DNA of 17,364 bases, taken from the NCBI GenBank assembly GCA_003248755.1, contig QFQW01000078.1:1-17364 (forward strand), in the 5' to 3' direction. The stretch comes from Chryseobacterium sp. (lineage in GTDB: Bacteria > Bacteroidota > Bacteroidia > Flavobacteriales > Weeksellaceae). Shown here in pieces: positions 1 through 7,760 of the stretch. The notes under the pieces were generated by a model. The model saw nothing but the letters and a program-made list of their open reading frames with translations, did not search any database and was not told the origin of the DNA. Positions within the stretch are counted from its first letter, which is position 1. Each line of letters opens with the position of its first letter. The position numbers and the translations under genes are program-made.

Positions 1-2132
1 ATAAAGGTCTTATCTATAAAGGTTCAAGAATCGTTAACTGGGATCCTGAAGCGAAAACCAATATTTCTGACGAAGAAGTAATTTTTAAAGAACAAAACGG
101 AAAACTATATTTCCTTAGATATAAAATAGAAGGAACAGAAGAATTCCTTTCTGTAGCAACAACACGGCCAGAAACTATTTTTGGTGATGTGGCAGTTTGT
201 ATCAATCCAAATGACGAGAGATATGCTCATTTGAAAGGCAAAAACGTGATTGTTCCGATTGTAAATAGAGTAATTCCAATTATTGAAGACGATTATGTGG
301 ACATCGAGTTCGGAACAGGTGCATTGAAAATTACGCCTGCTCACGATGTTAATGACTATGAAATCGGTCAAAAACATAACCTTCCAATCATTGATTCTCT
401 TGATGATGACGCTGTCCTTAATGAGCACGGAATGCATTATCAAGGAATGGGAAGATTCACGGTAAGAAAAGAAATTGCTAAGGAATTAGAGAAAAATGAC
501 CTTCTTCTGAAAGCGGAAGATTATGTTAATAAAGTTGGAACTTCGGAAAGAACAGGTGCAGTTATCGAACCAAAAGTTTCTGTTCAATGGTTCCTGAAGA
601 TGTCAGAAATTGCAAAACCGGCTTTGGATGTTGTGATGGATGATGAGATTAAATTCTATCCGGAAAAATTCAAAAATACCTACAAACATTGGATGGAAAA
701 CATCCGCGACTGGAATATTTCTCGTCAGCTTTGGTGGGGACAGCAGATTCCTGCTTATTATTATGGTGAAGGTGAAGATGATTTTGTAGTTGCAGAGAAT
801 ATAAATGATGCATTGGAATTAGCAAGACAAAAAGCCAACAACCAACAACTGACAACTGACAACCTAAAACAAGACCAAGATGCTCTTGACACTTGGTTCT
901 CATCTTGGTTATGGCCAATGTCGGTTTTTGACGGTTTGAATAATCCGGAAAATAAAGACATTAATTATTATTATCCAACTTCGGATTTGGTAACAGGTCC
1001 TGATATTATCTTCTTCTGGGTTGCCAGAATGATTATGGCCGGATTGGAATTTAGAGGAAAAGTTCCTTTCAAAAATGTTTATTTCACAGGAATTGTACGA
1101 GATAAGCAAAGACGAAAAATGTCTAAACAATTAGGGAATTCTCCAGATCCAATCGATTTAATTGAAAAATACGGTGCAGATGGCGTTCGTGTAGGAAGTT
1201 TGTTAAGCGCACCAGCAGGAAATGATTTGTTGTTTGATGAGGATTTGATGTTGCAAGGAAGAAATTTCGCTACAAAAATCTGGAACGCTTTCCGATTGAT
1301 TGATATGTGGAATCATGAAGATAAGCCTCTTAATGATTCCGACAAACAATCTATCGAATGGTTTGGCAACAAATTAAATAGAACGATTGTTGAGATTAAT
1401 GACCAATTCGAAAAATTCAGAATTTCTGATGCCTTGCATTTGATTTATAAATTGATCTGGGACGATTTCTGCGGATGGTATCTGGAAGCGATCAAACCAA
1501 ATTTCGGAGAAGGGATTTCTAAAGAGGTTTATACCAAAACGATTGAGTTCTTTGAAGAATTGATGAAGTTGCTACATCCATTTATGCCATTCTTGACGGA
1601 GGAATTATGGCAGGCAATTTCTGAAAGAAGTACAAGTGAAGCTTTGGTAATTGCTCAGCAGAAAAAAGCAGATTCGTTCAGTGAAGATATTATCAAAAAT
1701 TTCGAAACTTCAGAAGAATTGATTTCAGGAGTTAGAAATTATCGTCAGACAAAGGGAATCTCACCAAGAGAAGCTGTTGAAATTTTTACTAATGCTACAG
1801 AATTTTCTAATGAAGCAGTTGTAAGAAAATTGGCGAATGTTTCTGAAATCCATTTTGGAACAAAGACAGATAAACCTAGTTTTACATTCTTGGTTGGAGC
1901 AACAGAAGTTTCAATTCCTTTAAGTGAAAATTTAGATTTAGCCGAAGAAAAAGCAAAAACCGAAGAAGAATTGAAATACCTGAAAGGCTTCTTGATTTCT
2001 GTTGATAAAAAGCTTTCCAACGAAAAATTTGTGGCGAACGCAAAACCAGAGATTGTAGAAGTTGAGCGTAAAAAACAAAAAGATGCTCAAGATAAGATTG
2101 CTTTGCTGGAAGAAAAACTGAAAAGTTTGTAA
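1..2132 (+). CDS. valS: Valine--tRNA ligase, 3' part (5' end outside window)
   Basis: Class I aminoacyl-tRNA synthetase that charges tRNA-Val with valine in the cytoplasm. The reading frame is open from base 3, so the N-terminus with the HIGH motif lies upstream; 709 residues are visible, against roughly 870-880 for a whole flavobacterial enzyme. Seen in order: NWDPEAKT near the start; the CP1 editing signature ATTRPETIFGDVAV (about 156-200), which clears mischarged threonine; LDTWFSSWLWP (about 888-920); GPDIIFFWVARMIM; and the catalytic loop KMSKQLGNSPDP, with KMSK at 1116-1127. The last ~65 residues are charged and helical, matching the C-terminal coiled-coil tRNA arm. The stop TAA shares one base with the next ATG, so the two genes are probably translationally coupled. 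A 7-bp tandem repeat at 845-863 lies in a loop before LDTWF without changing the apparent length. Identification is secure. Confidence 0.97.
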   Translation, partial: KGLIYKGSRIVNWDPEAKTNISDEEVIFKEQNGKLYFLRYKIEGTEEFLSVATTRPETIFGDVAVCINPNDERYAHLKGKNVIVPIVNRVIPIIEDDYVDIEFGTGALKITPAHDVNDYEIGQKHNLPIIDSLDDDAVLNEHGMHYQGMGRFTVRKEIAKELEKNDLLLKAEDYVNKVGTSERTGAVIEPKVSVQWFLKMSEIAKPALDVVMDDEIKFYPEKFKNTYKHWMENIRDWNISRQLWWGQQIPAYYYGEGEDDFVVAENINDALELARQKANNQQLTTDNLKQDQDALDTWFSSWLWPMSVFDGLNNPENKDINYYYPTSDLVTGPDIIFFWVARMIMAGLEFRGKVPFKNVYFTGIVRDKQRRKMSKQLGNSPDPIDLIEKYGADGVRVGSLLSAPAGNDLLFDEDLMLQGRNFATKIWNAFRLIDMWNHEDKPLNDSDKQSIEWFGNKLNRTIVEINDQFEKFRISDALHLIYKLIWDDFCGWYLEAIKPNFGEGISKEVYTKTIEFFEELMKLLHPFMPFLTEELWQAISERSTSEALVIAQQKKADSFSEDIIKNFETSEELISGVRNYRQTKGISPREAVEIFTNATEFSNEAVVRKLANVSEIHFGTKTDKPSFTFLVGATEVSIPLSENLDLAEEKAKTEEELKYLKGFLISVDKKLSNEKFVANAKPEIVEVERKKQKDAQDKIALLEEKLKSL

Positions 2133-2776
2133 TGACTCATATAGAAAATATAAAAAAATTATTCTCCAAAAACTTCGTAGAAAATCCGTTATTGGAAACC
2201 TACGAAGTCGGGGAAATTCATATTTCATCAGGACAGATTGTAGCCAGTGATGCTTTGATCATGCCTGATAAATCCGCATTCGACCAAGAGTTTCCGAAAG
2301 GTGATTTTACGGTTTTGATTCATAAAGAAAGAGAATCCAATTGTGTGGCTTACGCAGAAATTGTTTTCGATAAAAATCAATTGGCTGAGAACTGGACTTT
2401 GGCTTTGTGTGATGACCAAAATCTGAAAGATTTGAAAGAAGGTGAAATCTTCGGTTATCCCGTGGAATCCGGAATGGGAAGTTTCATGGACAAAGATGCT
2501 CAAGACGCTTTGAATCATCTTGAACAAGAGCTTTTCCATAAAAAAGGAGCAGATTTTATGGGAATCTATGAAGAGTTTTTCCATTCTCATTTCTTTGATG
2601 AAAAAGGTGCGATCGACCAATTCGCAGTTCTGAAACCTTACGATAATAAAAAGGAAAATATCATCGCTTTCGAAACAGGATATGGTGAGGGTTTTTATGC
2701 AACATATATTGGTTATTCCAAAGATAATCAAGTTGTTAAATTAATTTCTGAGTTTATAGAAATCGGAATGGATTAA
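2132..2776 (+). CDS. DUF4241 domain protein, function unknown
   Basis: A 214-residue soluble protein with no signal peptide or membrane segment. It carries the features I associate with the DUF4241 family: a central VESGMGSFMD block (111-120) and a C-terminal ETGYGEGFYATYIGY block (181-195), joined by an acidic, aromatic-rich stretch. No catalytic role is established for this family that I can name, and none is suggested by the residues. The start codon overlaps the valS stop by one base (taATG), which fixes the start and implies shared transcription and coupled translation. That says nothing firm about function, because DUF4241 genes occur in many contexts. Downstream is an AT-rich inverted repeat (2793-2821) before the next gene. 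The family call is from memory of the motifs. Confidence 0.8.
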   Translation: MTHIENIKKLFSKNFVENPLLETYEVGEIHISSGQIVASDALIMPDKSAFDQEFPKGDFTVLIHKERESNCVAYAEIVFDKNQLAENWTLALCDDQNLKDLKEGEIFGYPVESGMGSFMDKDAQDALNHLEQELFHKKGADFMGIYEEFFHSHFFDEKGAIDQFAVLKPYDNKKENIIAFETGYGEGFYATYIGYSKDNQVVKLISEFIEIGMD

Positions 2777-2792
2777 ATTGTTACATTAGCAG

Positions 2793-2821
2793 AAATGAAA
2801 TTATAAACCATTATTTCATTT
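2793..2821. repeat. AT-rich inverted repeat between the DUF4241 and kinase genes
   Basis: AAATGAAAT (2793-2801) and ATTTCATTT (2813-2821) form a perfect 9-bp inverted repeat with an 11-nt loop. It follows the DUF4241 stop by 16 nt and ends 25 nt before the kinase ATG. There is only one G:C pair and no T-tract, so a terminator is doubtful. An operator or chance in AT-rich DNA is as likely. Confidence 0.3.
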
Positions 2822-2846
2822 AACTTTTAAACAATTAATATTTTCA

Positions 2847-3737
2847 ATGAAGCTAAGTAATATAAAACCTCAGATTGTAGTTGTAGGAAGCTCATCAATC
2901 GATTTGGTTTTGAAAACTTCTAAAATACCAACTGCAAATAATACCGTTTTAGCCGATAGCCTGAAAAGCTTTCTTGGGGGAAAAGGTGCAAACCAAGCAA
3001 TTGCAACATCACGCTTGGGTGCTTATACCTCTTTTATAAGTAGAGTAGGAATGGACCCTTACGGACAGCAGGTTCTTAGAAATCTGGATGATGAAGACGT
3101 GAATGTGGCTTATGTTGTAGAAGACGAAGATGAAGATACAGGAACAGCTTATGTAACGGCTTCTGATGAAGGAAATGCTATCACTGTCGTTCCTGCTGCT
3201 AATTATAATCTGTCTCCAATTGATATTAATGAAGCTGAAAAATATCTTTTAACAGCAGATCTGATTCTGACTCAACTGGAGATTCCTTTAAAAACTGTTG
3301 AATATCTTTTCAAAAAAGCAAAAAGCCTTGGTAAGAAAATTGGAATTTATGCTGCGCCTGCAAGCCGATTATCAGACGAAATTATAGATTACGCCAGTTT
3401 CATCGTTGCAAAAAGTACAGACTTGGAAACCATTTTCGGAGAAGGAAATCACGAAGAAATCATCAAACATCTTCCGAATAAACTATTTGTGAGAGACGGC
3501 GCCAACAGTACCAGTTATTTTGATGGATCCGAGATGAAATATTTCCGAAAAGACCCAAAAAGTCAATCGCATAATATGGGATTGGGAGATGCTTTTACAT
3601 CAGGATTTTCCATTGCTTTGCTTCACGGGAATTCTATCGAAGATTGTGTTCAGTTTGGTAATGAAGTAGCACTTAAAGCAGCTGATTACAGAGGTTCTCA
3701 GAAAGGTTTGCCTTATCTCAGAGATTTTCAGAATTAA
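2847..3737 (+). CDS. PfkB-family carbohydrate kinase (ribokinase-like)
   Basis: Predicted cytoplasmic ATP-dependent sugar kinase of the ribokinase/PfkB superfamily, 296 residues, normal length. The N-terminal strand VVVGSSSIDLVL (11-22) matches the ribokinase opening G-S-x-x-x-D. GGKGANQA (44-51) is the first PfkB signature and is typical of ribokinases. The C-terminal signature is divergent: it reads HNMGLGDAFTSG (242-253) where DTTGAGDAF is usual, but the catalytic Asp (D248) and the anion-hole glycines remain. The usual NPAPA-like segment is IYAAPA (167-172). The substrate therefore cannot be assigned; ribose is only a guess, since no ribose transport or metabolism gene is adjacent. A hairpin with T-tract follows (3759-3783), so the gene probably ends its own transcript. 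Confidence 0.85.
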   Translation: MKLSNIKPQIVVVGSSSIDLVLKTSKIPTANNTVLADSLKSFLGGKGANQAIATSRLGAYTSFISRVGMDPYGQQVLRNLDDEDVNVAYVVEDEDEDTGTAYVTASDEGNAITVVPAANYNLSPIDINEAEKYLLTADLILTQLEIPLKTVEYLFKKAKSLGKKIGIYAAPASRLSDEIIDYASFIVAKSTDLETIFGEGNHEEIIKHLPNKLFVRDGANSTSYFDGSEMKYFRKDPKSQSHNMGLGDAFTSGFSIALLHGNSIEDCVQFGNEVALKAADYRGSQKGLPYLRDFQN

Positions 3738-3758
3738 TATTTTAAGCATATCGAAATA

Positions 3759-3783
3759 TCAATTCCAACGGATTGAATTTTTT
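3759..3783 (+). terminator. Rho-independent terminator after the PfkB kinase
   Basis: TCAATTC (3759-3765), loop CAAC, GGATTGA (3770-3776) form a 7-bp stem with one G-U pair, followed directly by ATTTTTT. It lies 21 nt after the kinase stop and 11 nt before the hydrolase ATG, so it separates the two genes. Confidence 0.6.
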
Positions 3784-3794
3784 ACTTTTATAGA

Positions 3795-4667
3795 ATGATT
3801 CCATTAAAATCATTTTTAATGCAAAGTATTAATATCACAACCGAGGATAATTACAGTTTGTCTGTTCATATTTTTGAACCTCAAAATCCTAACAGAAAAA
3901 TTTTATTGATAAACTCTGCGACGGGTGTCAAACAGCAGATTTATTTCTCATTTGCGCAGTTTTTTTCTGAGTGGGGTTTTACGGTGATTACTTATGATTA
4001 TCGAGGGATCGGACTTTCAAAACCCGATAAAATGAAAGGTTTTCAAGCGTCGATGAGGATTTGGGGCACGAGAGATTACAAAGCTGTGACTAATTATGTA
4101 AAATCCCACTTTAAAGATTATCAGAAATTCTGTTTGGGACATTCGGTTGGTGCTTTGATTTTAGGAATGAACCAGGATTCTGAGATGTTTGAGGAATTTG
4201 TATTTGTCGGAACTCAAAATGCTTTTGTGGGAAATTTAAAATTCAAAACAAAGATTGAAGCTTATCTTGGCTTCGGAATTGCACAGCCTTTGTCGACCAA
4301 ATTATTAGGTTATTTTCCTGCCGATTGGTTTGGCTTAGGCGAAAGTTTACCTTCGGGAAGTGCATTTGATTGGAGAACTTTGATTCTCAATAAAAAATCA
4401 ACAAATAAGCTTTTGGAAAAATCAGAGGATTTTTCTAAGAAGTTGACTCAGAAAGTTTTTGTAGTAAGGGCAGAAGATGATGCTTGGCTTACCGAGAAAG
4501 GTGTGAAATCACTTTTACAAGACACTTATCCAAATCTGAAACCGACTTACAGATTAATCAAAACATCGGAGTCAGAAAAAAATGAAATAGGACATATTAA
4601 TTTTTTCAGAAGCTATAACAAAAAGCTCTGGAACATTATTTTAAAAGAATTGAATCAATGGAATTGA
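3795..4667 (+). CDS. Alpha/beta-hydrolase fold protein (COG4757-like)
   Basis: Predicted serine hydrolase, up to 290 residues, cytoplasmic, substrate unknown. The fold is supported by DYRGIGLS (68-75) after strand 4, the nucleophile elbow GHSVGA (115-120, Ser117), a candidate acid in RAEDDAW (Asp228 or Asp229) and the final histidine in GHINFF (His267). The block RIWGTRDYKAV (88-98) is typical of the uncharacterised COG4757 group. Two starts are possible: ATG 3795, and ATG 3819, which removes eight residues and begins just before the first predicted strand. A TAnnTTTG-like element (TACTTTTA, 3783-3790) sits four bases before ATG 3795 and slightly favours it. The 3' end overlaps the next gene by 10 bases, so the two form a coupled pair. 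Confidence 0.85.
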   Translation: MIPLKSFLMQSINITTEDNYSLSVHIFEPQNPNRKILLINSATGVKQQIYFSFAQFFSEWGFTVITYDYRGIGLSKPDKMKGFQASMRIWGTRDYKAVTNYVKSHFKDYQKFCLGHSVGALILGMNQDSEMFEEFVFVGTQNAFVGNLKFKTKIEAYLGFGIAQPLSTKLLGYFPADWFGLGESLPSGSAFDWRTLILNKKSTNKLLEKSEDFSKKLTQKVFVVRAEDDAWLTEKGVKSLLQDTYPNLKPTYRLIKTSESEKNEIGHINFFRSYNKKLWNIILKELNQWN

Positions 4668-5302
4668 TTAACAAAACAATAGAATTAGTAAAACAAAAAT
4701 TAGAAGGAACAGAATCCGGTCACGATTGGTTTCATATCGAGCGTGTTTGGAAACTGAGTTTGAAAATTCAGAAAAAAGAAGGCGGTGACAAATTAATCAT
4801 CGAATTGGCAGCCTTACTACACGACATCGCTGACCCAAAATTCCATGACGGGGACGAAACTCTCGCTTCTAAAATTGTCCACGACTTTCTTACGGAACAA
4901 AATGTTGATTCTGACACCATTCAAAAAGTTATTTTCATCATAGAAAATATGTCCTTCAAAAACCGAAACGATGCACCCGCGAATCTGCCTCTGGAACTGA
5001 AAATCGTGCAGGATGCAGATAGATTGGATGCCATCGGAGCGATAGGAATTGCAAGGACTTTCAATTTTGGAGGATACAAAAATAACTTAATGTATCATCC
5101 TGATATCGAACCAAAACTCAATCAGACAAAGGAAGAATACAAAAAATCCAACGGAACTACGATTAATCATTTCTATGAAAAACTGTTGCTTCTCAAAGAT
5201 TTGCTTAATACAAAAACGGCCAAGGAAATCGCAGAACACAGACATCAGTTTATGCTTCAGTTCCTCGATGAATTCTATAAAGAATGGAATGTCACGTTTT
5301 AA
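4658..5302 (+). CDS. HD-domain phosphohydrolase (YpgQ/YedJ-like)
   Basis: Predicted metal-dependent phosphohydrolase of the HD superfamily, 214 residues, cytoplasmic. Metal ligands are visible: GHDWFHIERVW (21-31) with His22 and His26, the defining LLHDIAD (53-59) with His55-Asp56, and DADRLDAIGAIG (119-130) with Asp119 and Asp121. The GHDWFHIERV opening is characteristic of the YedJ/YpgQ branch; from family knowledge, B. subtilis YpgQ hydrolyses nucleotide substrates, but substrates differ among homologues and none can be read here. The start overlaps the hydrolase by 10 bases, in another frame, so expression is probably coupled. The only ATG compatible with the conserved N-terminus is this one. 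The next gene follows after 28 bases but appears to have its own promoter (5318-5325). Confidence 0.88.
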   Translation: MELINKTIELVKQKLEGTESGHDWFHIERVWKLSLKIQKKEGGDKLIIELAALLHDIADPKFHDGDETLASKIVHDFLTEQNVDSDTIQKVIFIIENMSFKNRNDAPANLPLELKIVQDADRLDAIGAIGIARTFNFGGYKNNLMYHPDIEPKLNQTKEEYKKSNGTTINHFYEKLLLLKDLLNTKTAKEIAEHRHQFMLQFLDEFYKEWNVTF

Positions 5303-5317
5303 TTGACGAGAAACTAT

Positions 5318-5325
5318 TATCTTTG
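5318..5325 (+). promoter_or_regulatory. -7 promoter element TATCTTTG (leaderless arrangement)
   Basis: A perfect match to the Bacteroidota -7 box TAnnTTTG, five bases before the ATG at 5331. Transcription from it would begin at or next to the start codon. The only upstream TTG (5303-5305) is 12 nt away, shorter than the usual 17-23. Confidence 0.5.
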
Positions 5326-5330
5326 TTTCA

Positions 5331-5924
5331 ATGATAATCATTCTAATCCTCATTTTTCTCATAATTGCTCTTTTTCTTTCCGGTTTCCGGTCAGGGAAAT
5401 GGAGTCTGTGGAACAAAGCCGTTCGGACGATTATTACCATTTCTGCAGCTGCCTATTTTACGTTTTGGTTTGTGGAGAGGAGCGTGTCTCAGTTTTTGGA
5501 AAACTCTTTGGCTGTGCAGGTTATCAACTATTTGCCCCAGCCGATTGACTTTTATATCATCAGGATTCAGGATGGAGAAAAAGAAACTAAATATCTTTCC
5601 AAACACGTTGGTCAAATCCGACCGGAATATTTCCGGATAGAATATCTCAATATGCAAAAATCCAACGAGTTTTGGGTTGTCGGATACATTGGAAAAAACA
5701 AGCTGGTCTATTTCTCGCAGGTTGCAGTTCCTAATAAAAATGAGGATAAAATCATCGAGGTCAAAAATTACATCAACCACAGTCTCAAGCTATCGGCTGT
5801 TGCAACGGAAAAAATCGGTGAGCTAAAGTACGATAACATCAAGTTCAGTATTTGGGTAACATTGGATTTACTGCTTATTTTTCTCAATGCCGTTTTACTT
5901 TTCCGAGGTAGCAATAAAAATTAA
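5331..5924 (+). CDS. Unknown three-pass membrane protein
   Basis: A 197-residue protein I do not recognise. It starts with an almost uninterrupted hydrophobic helix (residues 1-18), has a second weaker membrane segment (about 33-48, ITISAAAYFTFWF), then a soluble region of about 120 residues with alternating charged and aromatic residues (PIDFYIIRIQDGEKETKY and EFWVVGYIGKNKLVYF, likely beta-strands), and a third helix at 172-191 (SIWVTLDLLLIFLNAVLLF). The tail RGSNKN is positive. The soluble part may therefore be a small beta domain held between two membrane anchors. There are no cysteines or obvious catalytic motifs. It lies 28 bases after the HD gene, with a perfect TAnnTTTG five bases before its ATG. 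A dispersed repeat follows at once. Codon usage looks like its neighbours. Confidence 0.8.
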   Translation: MIIILILIFLIIALFLSGFRSGKWSLWNKAVRTIITISAAAYFTFWFVERSVSQFLENSLAVQVINYLPQPIDFYIIRIQDGEKETKYLSKHVGQIRPEYFRIEYLNMQKSNEFWVVGYIGKNKLVYFSQVAVPNKNEDKIIEVKNYINHSLKLSAVATEKIGELKYDNIKFSIWVTLDLLLIFLNAVLLFRGSNKN

Positions 5925-5935
5925 TATAATATTTT

Positions 5936-6016
5936 GGGCGCCTTTATCCGCCCTCCGTTCCCGCTTTTTTCTTTTTTGAGAAAAAAAAAAGAGCTCCACT
6001 CAGGTCGGGGCGCGGG
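5936..6016 (-). repeat. Dispersed intergenic hairpin repeat, copy 1
   Basis: A GC-rich island in AT-rich DNA just after the membrane protein gene. GGGCG (5936-5940) pairs with CGCCC (5949-5953) and CCCGC (5960-5964) with GCGGG (6012-6016); between them lies a pyrimidine run (5964-5977) facing an A-run (5981-5990). Read on the minus strand the order is GCCCCGAC (6011-6004), CTTTTT run, AAAAAG, CGGA (5957-5954), GGGCGG. This is the same order of boxes as the copies at 7645 and 11198, more loosely conserved. The rest of the gap (6017-6181) is AT-rich, with an ATTTATAAA inverted repeat (6048-6056 / 6071-6079). Confidence 0.6.
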
Positions 6017-6181
6017 CAATTCTCTGCTTTCAAAATTACATTTCATTATTTATAAAATTTACTACAAAAATTTATAAATAATATAAAAATAAATGTGGGG
6101 GTTTGTTTTCAACTTTGTACATTTAGGCTCACAAAAATTGGTATAATTACTGCAACCCCATATTTAATAAAATCAAAGAAA

Positions 6182-7471
6182 ATGGATTTGACAAAACATA
6201 TTGATTCTGCACACAAATCTTTTCAAGATTGGAGACGGATTCCTTTTGAAGAAAGACAAAAATTACTTTTGAAGCTGGCAGATGTTCTGGATAAAAACAA
6301 AGAAGCTTATGCAAAAATCATAACCACAGAAATGCACAAACCGATTTCTCAATCGATTGCGGAGATAGAAAAAAGTGCAGGAATGATTCGATTTTATGCC
6401 AATGCAGAAAATGTACTGAAACCCGAAGAAATCAAAACAGAATTCAATGTCAGCGAAGTGCATTACGATGCAATGGGAATTATTCTCGGGGTAATGCCTT
6501 GGAACTTTCCTTTTTGGCAGGTTTTGAGATTTGCAGTTCCGGCGATTCTTGCAGGAAATGTTATTTTGCTGAAACACGCATCCATCTGTTTCGGAAGTGG
6601 TGATGAAATTGAAAAAGCTTTTGCAGAAGCCGGTTTCCAAAAATATATCTTCCAAAATCTAAGAATCGGACATAACGAAATCCAAGAAATTCTTGAAAAT
6701 CCTTTGGTGCGAGGCGTAAGCTTGACAGGAAGTGAAAAAGCAGGCGGAACTGTTGCTGCTTTGGCAGGTAAGAATATCAAAAAATCAGTTCTGGAATTAG
6801 GCGGAAGTGATGCATTTATTGTTTTAGAGGATTCTGATTACGAGAAAGCGGCAATTGACGGACCTGCGGGAAAGCTTCAAAATACAGGTCAGGTTTGTAA
6901 TGCGGCCAAGCGTTTCATTGTTCACAAAGATATTGAGAAAGAATTTGTGCCAAAATTTGTGGAAGAATACAATTCTTACCAGCCGGCTGACCCTTTTAAA
7001 AAAGAAACCAAACTAGGGAAAATGGCAAGACCTGATTTGGCTGATGAATTGGAAAGTCAATATAAAAAAGCTTTGAAAAATGGGGCAGAAGTCGTTTTAG
7101 CTTTGGAGCGTATTTCTGAAAATGAATTTCGTCCGGGAATTATTCGGGTAAAAGAAGGTAATCCGATTCTGCAGGAAGAACTATTTGGTCCTTTGGCTAT
7201 TCTGATGATTGGAAAAGATGATGAAGAAATCCTGAAATTAGCTAACGATATTCCTTTTGGGTTAGGAAATGCAATTTGGACGAAAGATAAAAAACGCGCT
7301 CAGTTTTTCATAGATAATCTGGAGTCGGGAACCGTTTCTATTAATAAATCGACAAGTTCTGATGCAAGACTTCCTTTTGGCGGAGCAAAATCTTCCGGCT
7401 ACGGCGTTGAGTTGTCTTTGTTGGCAATTAAAGAGTTTACGCAGGTGAAAACTGTAGTTGGGAATATTTAG
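6182..7471 (+). CDS. Aldehyde dehydrogenase, succinate-semialdehyde type
   Basis: NAD(P)-dependent oxidation of an aldehyde to the acid; closest in style to succinate-semialdehyde dehydrogenases of the GabD/Sad (YneI) group, cytoplasmic. Seen with M at 6182 (429 residues): MPWNFPFWQ (105-113, Asn108 of the oxyanion hole), LLKHAS (129-134, cofactor-binding Lys131), SLTGSEKAGG (180-189), LELGGSDAF (204-212, general base Glu205), GQVCNAAKRF (236-245, nucleophile Cys239), EELFGPLA, and a C-terminal PFGGAKSSGYG. The frame is open upstream to 6095, but those 29 codons show no similarity to the family, and ATG 6182 begins with the first helix. The protein lacks the NPATGE strand pair that opens most relatives, so it is about 20-25 residues short at the N-terminus. 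It is a single gene, followed by a strong hairpin (7569-7602). Confidence 0.9.
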   Translation: MDLTKHIDSAHKSFQDWRRIPFEERQKLLLKLADVLDKNKEAYAKIITTEMHKPISQSIAEIEKSAGMIRFYANAENVLKPEEIKTEFNVSEVHYDAMGIILGVMPWNFPFWQVLRFAVPAILAGNVILLKHASICFGSGDEIEKAFAEAGFQKYIFQNLRIGHNEIQEILENPLVRGVSLTGSEKAGGTVAALAGKNIKKSVLELGGSDAFIVLEDSDYEKAAIDGPAGKLQNTGQVCNAAKRFIVHKDIEKEFVPKFVEEYNSYQPADPFKKETKLGKMARPDLADELESQYKKALKNGAEVVLALERISENEFRPGIIRVKEGNPILQEELFGPLAILMIGKDDEEILKLANDIPFGLGNAIWTKDKKRAQFFIDNLESGTVSINKSTSSDARLPFGGAKSSGYGVELSLLAIKEFTQVKTVVGNI

Positions 7472-7568
7472 AACAATGATTTATTTGAAAATTTCTAGCG
7501 GATTGAACTGATTTGGCAGATTATTTCTATTTATTAATTTGCTAAATCTGTAGAATTTGTGAGATTAT

Positions 7569-7602
7569 AAACCCTTTCAGAATTTAAACTCTGAAAGGGT
7601 TT
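7569..7602. terminator. Strong hairpin terminator after aldehyde dehydrogenase
   Basis: AAACCCTTTCAGA (7569-7581) and TCTGAAAGGGTTT (7590-7602) are a perfect 13-bp inverted repeat with an 8-nt loop, 97 nt after the stop. The A-rich left and T-rich right sides let it work in either direction, which fits its place between convergent genes. Confidence 0.85.
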
Positions 7603-7644
7603 CTTATATTTTTATTGACAAATCGTGTTTGGTAGAACAATCCC

Positions 7645-7743
7645 ATAGCCCCGATAGTAGCGGCATCCTTTTTTGTTTTCTTCTACTAATTTTATTTTAA
7701 TGACAAACGTTCTGAAAACAAAAAAGATATAGCGGATAGCGGG
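7645..7743 (+). repeat. Dispersed intergenic hairpin repeat, copy 2
   Basis: Outer box ATAGCCCCGAT (7645-7655), then ATCCTTTTT (7665-7673), a hairpin with perfect 13-bp arms CTTTTTTGTTTTC (7668-7680) and GAAAACAAAAAAG (7714-7726) around a 33-nt loop, AAAAAGAT (7721-7728), then CGGATAGCGGG (7733-7743). The four boxes recur in the same order on the minus strand at 11270-11198. It occupies the space between convergent genes, ending 17 nt before the L,D-transpeptidase stop. Confidence 0.75.
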
Positions 7744-7760
7744 ATTAGCTCCTGATAAAA

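Noticed and set aside
105..443. 112-codon minus-strand frame inside valS
   Set aside because: Antisense to a clear valS coding region, with low-complexity content and no promoter or family likeness.
2228..2731. 167-codon minus-strand frame opposite the DUF4241 gene
   Set aside because: The plus-strand frame has recognisable family motifs and a coupled start; the antisense frame is a shadow rich in F and I.
5303..5308. TTGACG as a sigma70-type -35 box
   Set aside because: Bacteroidota use a different consensus, and no TATAAT lies at 17 nt.
5303..5640. Two other plus-strand frames overlapping the membrane protein gene
   Set aside because: Cys/Phe-rich, no motif; the 5331-5924 frame is longer, has membrane helices and a promoter before its ATG.
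7472..7568. Possible degenerate repeat (TTTGCTAAATCTGTAGAATTTG) after the aldehyde dehydrogenase gene
   Set aside because: Resembles common AT-rich flavobacterial spacer sequence, but no second copy in the window supports it.
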